A stretch of 64,000 nucleotides of DNA, from contig NC_015589.1 in NCBI RefSeq assembly GCF_000215085.1, forward strand, positions 620,001 to 684,000, given 5' to 3'. This document shows positions 55,217 to 61,614 of the stretch, in pieces. Both the position numbers and the translations under genes were made by a program. The notes below the pieces were generated by a model. That model had not been told where the DNA came from, did no database searches, and saw only the letters and a program-made list of their open reading frames with translations. The stretch is from Desulforamulus ruminis DSM 2154. Lineage in GTDB: Bacteria; Bacillota; Desulfotomaculia; Desulfotomaculales; Desulfotomaculaceae. Position 1 is the first letter of the stretch. Every line of letters begins with the position of its first letter.

Positions 55217-55412
55217 TTAACTTACTCCTTCCATAAACCAATACATACCTTTTTATTAAAACAAAAAAGAACGAAATTTGCAAACAAAGCTTAACAATTT
55301 AGCCAGTTTTTAAAACAAATTTTTTAAATTCCATTATTACTATAAATTATAACCATTTTTAACGCTATCATTTTGTTTCTAAAACATTAATAAAAATAAA
55401 ATGCTGTAAAAT

Positions 55413-55445
55413 AAAAAGACTCCCCGGGATTCCAGGGAGTCTTAA
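55413..55445. terminator. Terminator after the CotJC-like gene
   Basis: AAGACTCCC.GG pairs with CC.GGGAGTCTT around GATT, with A and T runs outside. Confidence 0.8.
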
Positions 55446-55471
55446 TAAAGGGATGATTAAGCCTATTGCAG

Positions 55472-55999
55472 CTAATAAAATTTCTTTTGCTTACAAAAAT
55501 CCTGTACTTCCATCAGGGTTTCCCCAAAACGCTGGAAGTGCACAATTTCCCTCTCACGCAGCCAGCACAGCACATCTTTTACACAGGGATCGTCGGTTAA
55601 GCAAAGAAGGTTTTCATATACCGCCCGGGCCTTTTGCTCAGCGGCCAGGTTTTCATGCAGATCGGCTACCGGATCGCCGGTGGCCGATACATAGGCCGCA
55701 ACCCAAGGGACTCCGGCAGCATTTTCCCAGTATAAGGATTTGCCATGGTCCGCGTAATGGGCTCCCAGATCCGCCGCCTTAATGGCTTCCACCGAGGCCC
55801 CTTCCAACAGCTTATAAACCAGAGTGGCTACAATTTCCATGTGCGCCAGTTCTTCAGTTCCAATATCCGTTAAGACCCCTTTGGCTTTACCGGTGGGCAT
55901 GGTATAGCGCATATTTAAATAGCGCAGAGAGGCGGATAATTCGCCCTCTGGACCACCAGACTTCTGTTTTTGCAGGCGGGAGAAACCCAGTGTTTTCAA
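55472..55999 (-). CDS. CotJC/manganese-catalase-type protein, apparently 5'-shortened
   Basis: This 175-residue ferritin-like protein has GPEGELSASLRYLNMRYTMP, TDIGTEELAHMEIVATLVYKL, the LGAHYADHGKSLYWENAAGVPW segment and ENLAAEQKARAVYENLL with REREIVHFQRF. These carry the paired Glu/His ligands of the manganese catalase/spore coat CotJC family. Family members normally begin with about 30 more residues (an MWxYEKKLQ-like start); here they are replaced by an unrelated KTLGFSRLQKQKS segment after a TTG with no ribosome site. The gene may be truncated at its 5' end. No cotJA or cotJB neighbour is present. Confidence 0.75.
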   Translation of the reverse strand: MKTLGFSRLQKQKSGGPEGELSASLRYLNMRYTMPTGKAKGVLTDIGTEELAHMEIVATLVYKLLEGASVEAIKAADLGAHYADHGKSLYWENAAGVPWVAAYVSATGDPVADLHENLAAEQKARAVYENLLCLTDDPCVKDVLCWLREREIVHFQRFGETLMEVQDFCKQKKFY

Positions 56000-56210
56000 G
56001 GGTTCCGAGGAGATAAAAAATTTCAGTGCTATTATTTATAAATATAATATTCTTTATCTGCGAAGTAAAGCAGGTTACATAGCTTCAGGAAGGATAGCAA
56101 AGATTTTTAATTTGTTTTTCGCGATTTCCGAATTAATAAATGTCATTGAATTCTCAGGAACAATTCATCCTGAGGATTTTTGTTTTTATAAGGGAAATGG
56201 GGAGTCAGGG

Positions 56211-56411
56211 ATGAATGAACAGCTGGGTTTACCTCTAACAGGTTCTCTGGTTATTCGGGGTCAGTGCCCAGCTTGTAAAGGCAACTCAATACAAATTTTC
56301 AAATCTCAAAAAGTCATTTATTTTCTATGCCAATATTGCCTTCACAAATGGTACAAAAAAATAAAAGGAAAAGAGAGTGGATTTAGTGTATTGGATAAAA
56401 GTAAAAAATAG
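56211..56411 (+). CDS. Small zinc-finger-like protein, unknown
   Basis: This 66-residue protein has CPACKGN and, 24 residues on, CQYCLHKWYKK: one CxxC-CxxC zinc ribbon with a basic end. ATG at 56211 is chosen, after GGGGAG; the upstream frame from 56112 has no ribosome site. Its 3' end overlaps the next gene. It may be part of a small accessory cluster that leads into the conjugative element. Confidence 0.6.
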   Translation: MNEQLGLPLTGSLVIRGQCPACKGNSIQIFKSQKVIYFLCQYCLHKWYKKIKGKESGFSVLDKSKK

Positions 56412-56601
56412 GAAGACTAAGAGGATAAAAAACTATATAGACATTTTAATTAAGCTGGGGAGAAAGCGGCTGAATATACTGGAGTCGAAGGTGGGGAGAA
56501 CTCACCCGAGGGTTGTAAAATGCAGCCAATGGCTTGATAAGCCTGTGCTTAAGGCGCAGAAAAAGCAGCCCTATCAGAGTGGCTTAAAATGCTGCATATA
56601 G
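56377..56601 (+). CDS. Spo0E-like aspartyl-phosphate phosphatase
   Basis: This 74-residue protein has the Spo0E pattern: a first helix IDILIKLGRKRLNILESKVG, a short turn THPRVVK and the hallmark SQWLDKPVLKAQ (SQxLD). Spo0E proteins dephosphorylate Spo0A~P and delay sporulation. The GTG/ATG start at 56377 lies inside the end of the zinc-finger gene, so the ribosome site GGAAAAGAGAG is weak and the start is uncertain. It overlaps the next gene by 13 bases. Confidence 0.7.
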   Translation: MDLVYWIKVKNRKTKRIKNYIDILIKLGRKRLNILESKVGRTHPRVVKCSQWLDKPVLKAQKKQPYQSGLKCCI

Positions 56602-56774
56602 TTTCCATTCTTAAGAAAGAAGAGTCATTTATCCCTCCACCTGGAAGTTGTTGGAATCCAAAAAGATTGATGGATTATAATTGCGAGGGATGTAAGTATA
56701 GGGATAATTGTACTCACCCCAAAAAAGGACAATGGAATAGTTCGGAGAAAAAGAGATTGAAAAAAGTGCAGTAA
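56589..56774 (+). CDS. Small cysteine-rich protein, unknown
   Basis: This 61-residue protein has four cysteines: SCWNPKR, and a cluster CEGCKYRDNCTH of the kind that holds zinc, then a basic tail. ATG at 56589 overlaps the Spo0E-like gene end, so the two are probably co-translated. I recognise no family, though small proteins with this Cys pattern often sit next to Spo0E genes or in phage-like regions. Confidence 0.5.
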   Translation: MLHIVSILKKEESFIPPPGSCWNPKRLMDYNCEGCKYRDNCTHPKKGQWNSSEKKRLKKVQ

Positions 56775-56894
56775 GAACCAAGGTGCTAGCCCACTGGGGG
56801 CGTAGTTATAAGAAAAAATCATAAGCACCTTAAAAGAATATCAAATAACATAAAAACCTGATAAACTAAAATTTATATTAAGGTGGTAATGAGT

Positions 56895-57359
56895 ATGAGA
56901 GAAGATCTAAAAGACCTCTGGAGCGAGCATGGAGAACAGGCTCATGAGGAATTCTGGAGAGAGTCAAAAAGGCTCTCCCAGGGAGAAGAACCCAGACCCA
57001 CTTGGCTCTCCGTTCTATATAGTTTATATCACGAAAATTATAATACGGCACAGATTATCATGAAGCGTTGCCAAAACGATTTTCTGGCGCAAAAGTTATG
57101 GAAAGATTGCATGGTGAGTATAGAGAACCAAGAACAAGAGACTTCGAAAATTGATATGGATAAACTCTTTTCGAATATAGATTTTAGATATAAGTTAACC
57201 GTATATTTAGGGAATATTACCAAGCCAGAAACGGTCGAGGCGGTCGATAGTTATTTTTTTGAAAAACCAAAGGAAATAGAGATTCAAAAAGCCGTAAAAG
57301 ACATTATGAGATATACCCGGTTACCGGTGATTTCTAAGGAACTTAAGGAGATAACATAA
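56895..57359 (+). CDS. Hypothetical soluble protein, unknown
   Basis: This about 154-residue acidic helical protein starts MREDLKDLWSEHGEQAHEE and has no signal, membrane segment or known motif that I can see. ATG at 56895 lies 8 bases after AAGGTGG; two earlier starts are too close. It is followed by a terminator and is the last gene before the denser conjugation-type region. Function unknown. Confidence 0.55.
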   Translation: MREDLKDLWSEHGEQAHEEFWRESKRLSQGEEPRPTWLSVLYSLYHENYNTAQIIMKRCQNDFLAQKLWKDCMVSIENQEQETSKIDMDKLFSNIDFRYKLTVYLGNITKPETVEAVDSYFFEKPKEIEIQKAVKDIMRYTRLPVISKELKEIT

Positions 57360-57369
57360 AAATTATTAC

Positions 57370-57413
57370 TGCCCTTCGGCCAAATTTTAAAACGGCTGAA
57401 GGGTATTTTTGTT
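57370..57413 (+). terminator. Terminator after the 154-residue protein gene
   Basis: CCCTTCGGCC..AAATTTTAAAACGGCTGAAGGG forms a long stem, followed by TATTTTTGTTTTT. A second inverted repeat (ACGGGAG ... CTCCCGT, 57422-57455) follows just downstream. Confidence 0.8.
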
Positions 57414-57499
57414 TTTAGAGGACGGGAGATTTTTAGATGGCTCCAAACTCCCGTTATCTTGAGATTTCAGGTCGTGGAGACTTGAAAAGGAGGGAAAAA

Positions 57500-57724
57500 A
57501 TGGCATCTGTATCTTTATGTAATCTGTGCGCCATGGCGGTACCGCAACTCTGCCCTTGGATTGCACAGGGGGACCGGTCTGGGCTGGATTACCGAAGAAA
57601 GGATTCAACCCAGTTTGAGATTATTATGGTGACCGGTTGCCCCCGGTTCCGGCAAGGGACTCTCCCATCCTTGGGAGGGGGCGAGGCAGGGACAGATAAA
57701 ACGTTTACCGAGAGGGTGGGATGA
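57500..57724 (+). CDS. Small conserved element-type protein, unknown
   Basis: This 74-residue protein starts MASVSLCNLCAMAVPQLCPW, with CxxC and a further Cys, then SGLDYRRKDSTQFEIIMVTGCP. It is probably zinc-binding. ATG at 57500 follows AAAAGGAGGG. It overlaps the next gene (ATGATGA), indicating coupling. Its position at the head of the conjugation region suggests an element-borne gene; the family is not named to my knowledge. Confidence 0.6.
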   Translation: MASVSLCNLCAMAVPQLCPWIAQGDRSGLDYRRKDSTQFEIIMVTGCPRFRQGTLPSLGGGEAGTDKTFTERVG

Positions 57725-57936
57725 TGATTAAAAAAATTCAAATCGTCACTACCCAATGCAAGCGGTGCGGCAAATCGTTGGTAAAAACCAATCGTTCCCT
57801 GTACGGCATGGAAGAACTCAAGGTAAAGTTTGGGGATATCTGCTCCGATTGTATGTCCAATGAGGAATTGGGGGAAATACTCCGGGCACAAGGCACCGGT
57901 CTTCTCGGACATCTACGATCTGGCCGGGGGCGGTAA
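57721..57936 (+). CDS. Small zinc-ribbon-like protein, unknown
   Basis: This 71-residue protein has CKRCGKSL near the N-terminus and CSDCMSNEELGEIL further on, one probable zinc ribbon, and ends with a basic Gly/Arg tail. It is overlapped by the stop of the preceding gene, so they form a unit. I recognise no family. Confidence 0.6.
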   Translation: MMIKKIQIVTTQCKRCGKSLVKTNRSLYGMEELKVKFGDICSDCMSNEELGEILRAQGTGLLGHLRSGRGR

Positions 57937-58024
57937 TGATCTGAAAACACATTCCAACGCAGCGTTTAAAACAAAAATTGAGGGATGTGATAAAAAATGA
58001 TAAAGCCGCCAATCAGCCGGATGG

Positions 58025-58228
58025 GTGGAAAGTTTAGTATGGGGCTTTATTATATTACTGTTATGGGCTTACGAGTTCTTAATCTTACCTGATTTACATT
58101 CAGGAAGAACTTCTGCTAAATTTAAACTGTATTCTAAAATATTCTTCCTCACCTATTTATTTGTCGCGTTCTTATACTATGGAGAAAATTACACCTCATT
58201 TTTGTTAAACGTCCTACAGCTTACTTGA
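58025..58228 (+). CDS. Small membrane protein, unknown
   Basis: This 67-residue protein has two hydrophobic helices (LVWGFIILLLWAYEFLIL and IFFLTYLFVAFLYY), with a short basic loop between them. The GTG start at 58025 has only a weak ribosome site; another short frame from ATG 57997 overlaps it and has a better but too distant site. The assignment is tentative. Confidence 0.4.
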   Translation: MESLVWGFIILLLWAYEFLILPDLHSGRTSAKFKLYSKIFFLTYLFVAFLYYGENYTSFLLNVLQLT

Positions 58229-58320
58229 TCAATGCCTGTGCAGATAGCATGGGCATTTTTATTTTTAGGAGACTTACCGGTAGCAGGGAGACCGGTAGGT
58301 TGCGGATCACTCTCCCTTTG
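58229..58320 (+). promoter_or_regulatory. Structured leader before the transfer genes
   Basis: ATGCC.TGTGC/GCAT.GGCAT followed by TTTTTATTTTT is terminator-like (58232-58262). It is followed by an ACCGGTA ... ACCGGTA element and GGGAG/CTCCC pairing (58273-58318). The series of hairpins leads into the terminator at 58321 and suggests control of the operon that follows. Confidence 0.45.
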
Positions 58321-58353
58321 TAAGCCCCGCATGGGTCGAATGCGGGGCTTTTT
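58321..58353 (+). terminator. Terminator before the transfer operon
   Basis: AAGCCCCGCA and TGCGGGGCTT pair around TGGGTCGAA, followed by eight T. The first gene of the transfer operon starts 27 bases later. Confidence 0.9.
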
Positions 58354-58379
58354 TTATATACCAGAAAGGGGGTGTTGCC

Positions 58380-58496
58380 TTGAATAGCAAAAAGAGAAAG
58401 GCCATCCGGAGAAACATAAAAAAAAGCAAAGGAGGGTCAAAGGGAAAGGGAAAAACCGAACTTTGGCCGGGACGTGGAGGCGAAGCCGATGCTTAA
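58380..58496 (+). CDS. Small 38-residue basic peptide, unknown
   Basis: The frame starts at TTG 58380, seven bases after AAAGGGGGTG, and encodes an extremely Lys/Arg-rich peptide (NSKKRKAIRRNIKKSKGG). Its stop overlaps the start of the pilin-like gene (GATGCTTAA), which implies coupling. It is too short for a family call, but the ribosome site is strong. Confidence 0.45.
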   Translation: MNSKKRKAIRRNIKKSKGGSKGKGKTELWPGRGGEADA

Positions 58497-58830
58497 ATGG
58501 GTTCCTGTATGTGCGGTACTCCTTGCAGGTCTAATCACGGCGGAGCCATCCTATGCCGCCACCGGCTTTATCCAAGGGGGAATAAACCTCATCGAGCTTC
58601 TAAAATATGTCGTGATCATCGCCTGCCTTTGCGGTATCATCCATGAAATGTTTACAAAACGAAATATCCTGCTTATGCTGGGCCTGCTGGGCGTGACCGC
58701 CCTTGTTTTCTACCAGGTGGACCCTGTTGCGCTGAAAAGCCTTGGTCACAAAATTATGTCCATCGTCGCGCCCGGGACTCCCACGGATGCGACCCCGGTG
58801 AATCCGGCAGTCCCTGAAAATACTCCGTAA
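58489..58830 (+). CDS. Pilin-like membrane protein (TrbC/VirB2 or TcpD-like)
   Basis: This 113-residue protein has a signal sequence (WVPVCAVLLAGLITAEPSYA) and two hydrophobic helices (YVVIIACLCGIIHEMF and LLMLGLLGVTALVFYQ), then a Pro/Thr-rich tail. That is the layout of conjugation pilins and small TcpD-like membrane proteins. ATG at 58489 is eight bases after GGAGG. It starts the series of transfer genes. The homology is by layout only. Confidence 0.6.
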   Translation: MLKWVPVCAVLLAGLITAEPSYAATGFIQGGINLIELLKYVVIIACLCGIIHEMFTKRNILLMLGLLGVTALVFYQVDPVALKSLGHKIMSIVAPGTPTDATPVNPAVPENTP

Positions 58831-58844
58831 AGAAGGTGTTAAAA

Positions 58845-59927
58845 ATGAAAAGAGCTCTGCTGCTCCTGTTCCTCCTGCTGGCATTTCCCACCCTTTGCCT
58901 GGCATCCGACAACAGCCTCTACTACAAAAACGCCCGAATGACCGGCAAAGTCATTTTCTATGACTCCGGACAGGAATCGGCCGTTGTCTATGGCTCCATT
59001 TATGTTGAGAAACAAAACCTGGCCTGGGAACTCATTCAGTCCCAAAAATTTGAACGGGTGATCCCCGTAACCGCCGAAGCGAAAAAAAGCCTGTTAGACA
59101 ACCTGAATCAAACCGTGGAAATGGAAGGGTCCCTGGATCGTTGGGCCGGTCAAAACGATGAAATCTTTCAGGCTAAAAAGGTCACTCCCAAAGACCTGGA
59201 TATAGACACTCCGAAGTGGTATGCCCTGGGAAAGACCATTAAGCCCGAGCGCGTTTACAAAACCAACCTATACGGGGTCAATGACTTTGTTGACCGCCTG
59301 GCCGCCCTGGCGGAAGCCATGGAAGATAAGTCGGATTTGCCAGCCATTCGCAGAGCCTTCCAAAAAAACTGGAATTTCAAATGGTGCCTGCTGAAAGACA
59401 CCAAGGCAAACGAAGATCAAATGCAGGGCGTGGGGGGCTGGCAGATCTATGAAGGGCTGGTGGGACTGGACAACTGCTACATCGAACAATCCCCCATTAT
59501 CCGTAAGCACCTGGATGCCTTTATGGACGCCGCCGGCCCCGGAGGCGGAACACCGGAAAAGGAAGGTCAAGCCCTGATGTGTGCAACCATCCGCGCCTCC
59601 CGGGATGAAAGGGGAAAAATCATCAGCCTGACCGCCTCCGGCCCTTTGTATGACAGCTTGCCCGGATTTCTGCAGGCTTTAAAAAATCCCACCGGCCTCC
59701 ATCGGGAGACCTGGCGGCTGGAGGGCTGGAGTGAAGCCGAGGCCAAAGAAATGGAGGGGCAGCTCTGCTGGCTTTCCGGCAGCCGGCAGTGTGTGTACGA
59801 AACCAACGAGAAGGGGAAAAAAGTTCTGGTGGATCAATATTACGCCCTATCCAACTACCTGACCCGGGATGACTTTGACCGCACCCTGGATGCCGGCCGG
59901 GAATTTATCGGTGAAGGGGGCGTCTAA
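58845..59927 (+). CDS. Secreted protein of the conjugation region, unknown
   Basis: This about 360-residue protein has a signal peptide (ALLLLFLLLAFPTLCLA) and a soluble body without recognisable domains. The first part (about 25-125) looks beta-rich, with a strand pair around KVIFYDSGQESAVVYGSIYV. The remainder is mixed helices and strands, with Cys pairs CLLKD, NCYIE, LMCATI and QLCWLSGSRQCVYE. ATG at 58845 follows AGAAGGTG. It is directly followed by TcpC and is a plausible surface or mating-channel component. Its function is unknown. Confidence 0.65.
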   Translation: MKRALLLLFLLLAFPTLCLASDNSLYYKNARMTGKVIFYDSGQESAVVYGSIYVEKQNLAWELIQSQKFERVIPVTAEAKKSLLDNLNQTVEMEGSLDRWAGQNDEIFQAKKVTPKDLDIDTPKWYALGKTIKPERVYKTNLYGVNDFVDRLAALAEAMEDKSDLPAIRRAFQKNWNFKWCLLKDTKANEDQMQGVGGWQIYEGLVGLDNCYIEQSPIIRKHLDAFMDAAGPGGGTPEKEGQALMCATIRASRDERGKIISLTASGPLYDSLPGFLQALKNPTGLHRETWRLEGWSEAEAKEMEGQLCWLSGSRQCVYETNEKGKKVLVDQYYALSNYLTRDDFDRTLDAGREFIGEGGV

Positions 59928-60851
59928 TTGAACCTCAATCGCAGACTGCTTTACCGCAACATCGCCGGCGCGCTCCTGTGGGGCTTTCTTTTCCTGGTGC
60001 TGATTCTTTCCGTCCGGAGCGTCAATACCGTGAACAAAACCGGTGAAATTGCCGCCACCGCCATCACCCGGCAGCAGGAAAAGACCCTCAACGAAGTACG
60101 GGAAGTGGCCCGGGCCTTCGCTGTGGAGTGGGCCACCTGGAACGGCAGCCAGGAAAACTACGGCCGCCGCCTGGCGGCATTCCTGAAGCAGGGAACAACG
60201 CTTCCCCAGCCGGCAGAAGCCATCCAGGAGGTATCCTCCTCCTCCGTCATTGGGGTCCAGGAAATTGATCCGGATCTATACCGGGTAAAGGTGCTGCTGC
60301 ATACCCGCCGGCTCACTCCGGTGAACACCGGGGAAGTCCATGAAACGCTTGTGGCCATCACCCGGAAAGATTTAGAGGACCTGCGTTCCCAAGAGACAAT
60401 CGACACAGAAAACACCCAGGGCTGGGTGGACCAGCTGATCTGCGTGGAAACCGTGGTCAACCGCGCCGAAGATCCCCCAACCATTGCCGGAATGCCGGTT
60501 TTGATCGCGGAAACCCAGGAAAAAGGCTCCCTGTTAAAAACCGACTGTACCAAAATTGCCTCTCCGGAAATCGTAACCTTTGTCAACCAGTTCCTAACCC
60601 TATACTACAGCGGGCAGCCCTTAAATCAATTCATCGTGGCGGAGGCCGATATCCAGCCCCTGGCCGGAGAGTGGAAACTGGAAAGCGTCAGCCGGGTTCA
60701 GGCGGACGATGAAAAACAACCGGGCAAACTCCTGGTGGAAGCTATCGTTTCCGGCCCCGGCATCGGTGCACTCAACCAGATCCTATATATTAAACTGCAT
60801 CCGGGAGAAGGAAACGGCTACCTGATTGAGGACATCGGATCAGGTCTGTAG
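59928..60851 (+). CDS. Conjugative transposon protein TcpC (ConB/VirB8-like)
   Basis: This 307-residue bitopic membrane protein has one N-terminal helix (IAGALLWGFLFLVLILSV), a short periplasm-side coiled region and a two-domain NTF2-like extracellular part (about 60-307), as in TcpC of pCW3 and Orf13/ConB of Tn916/ICEBs1. TcpC-type proteins build the mating channel at the membrane. The start is TTG at 59928, right after the preceding stop, with GAAGGGGGCG upstream. The next genes are TcpD-, TcpE- and VirB4-like, in the order known from ICEBs1. Confidence 0.8.
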   Translation: MNLNRRLLYRNIAGALLWGFLFLVLILSVRSVNTVNKTGEIAATAITRQQEKTLNEVREVARAFAVEWATWNGSQENYGRRLAAFLKQGTTLPQPAEAIQEVSSSSVIGVQEIDPDLYRVKVLLHTRRLTPVNTGEVHETLVAITRKDLEDLRSQETIDTENTQGWVDQLICVETVVNRAEDPPTIAGMPVLIAETQEKGSLLKTDCTKIASPEIVTFVNQFLTLYYSGQPLNQFIVAEADIQPLAGEWKLESVSRVQADDEKQPGKLLVEAIVSGPGIGALNQILYIKLHPGEGNGYLIEDIGSGL

Positions 60852-60878
60852 ACCACGCTGGAAGGAGGTGAGACCCTT

Positions 60879-61187
60879 ATGGATCGGATGAAACAAATGA
60901 AAATGCGTCAATGGGCACCCGTTCTCTTCTGGGTGTGTTTCTTTTTCCTGGCGGCACCCGGAATGGCCTTTGCAGACCTCAAAGAAGGGGCCGGGAATAC
61001 CAAGGAAGTCTTTGCACAATATGTGATCATCGCCGTCTTAATCGTAACCATCGTGGCTTTTTTAAAAAAAGAGCTGGCCAAAGCCGTTGTAGCCGCCGTT
61101 ATTGGCGCGATCATTTTGTTTGTAACGGAAATTGACCAACTGAAAAGCATTGGCAAAAGCATTGTCGATTTAATCTTTGGAAAATAG
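60879..61187 (+). CDS. TcpD family membrane protein (ConC-like)
   Basis: This 102-residue protein has a signal-like helix (WVCFFFLAAPGMAFA) and two further hydrophobic helices (YVIIAVLIVTIVAFL and AVVAAVIGAIILFV). Its size, layout and place between TcpC and TcpE fit the TcpD/ConC family of small conjugation proteins. ATG at 60879 follows GGAAGGAGGTGAG. Its helix pattern resembles the pilin-like protein at 58489, so the two may be related by duplication. Confidence 0.75.
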   Translation: MDRMKQMKMRQWAPVLFWVCFFFLAAPGMAFADLKEGAGNTKEVFAQYVIIAVLIVTIVAFLKKELAKAVVAAVIGAIILFVTEIDQLKSIGKSIVDLIFGK

Positions 61188-61236
61188 GAAGGATGCCGGC
61201 TGCGGTATCCTTCTTTCATGTCAGTGAGGTGATTTT

Positions 61237-61614
61237 TTGGAACAGGAACAGACATTTCAAAGCTATAAATCACTGTTCAAAATTAACTTTACAATTTATA
61301 ACTTTGGGGACCGGACCCTTCCGGTTCCCATTCCACTGGAGATCATTGCGATGATGGCCATTTTCTTTATCCCCTTTTATCCGGTTGGATCGCTGCTGCA
61401 GCCGGAGCACCCGGTTATGTGCACCCTGTTTTTATCCGGACTGGGCGCCTATGTTTTAACCAACGTTGACCTGCAGGGCAAATTTATGCCGGCTTTTTTC
61501 TTTGATTTTTTTAACTACCTTACCAAGCCCAAAGTAATCAATTTTGCCGGCGAAAGAATTAAGCCGGGCAAGAAATTACGGGCTAAATGGATCATGGGCG
61601 AGGTGATGGAATAG
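61237..61614 (+). CDS. TcpE family conjugal transfer membrane protein (ConD-like)
   Basis: This 125-residue protein has two hydrophobic helices (IIAMMAIFFIPFYPVG and MCTLFLSGLGAYVL), followed by the basic motif LTKPKVINFAGERIKPGKK. This is the TcpE/ConD pattern with its conserved end. The start is TTG after GAGGTGATTTT. The next gene begins on the last base of its stop codon, so translation is coupled. Confidence 0.85.
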   Translation: MEQEQTFQSYKSLFKINFTIYNFGDRTLPVPIPLEIIAMMAIFFIPFYPVGSLLQPEHPVMCTLFLSGLGAYVLTNVDLQGKFMPAFFFDFFNYLTKPKVINFAGERIKPGKKLRAKWIMGEVME

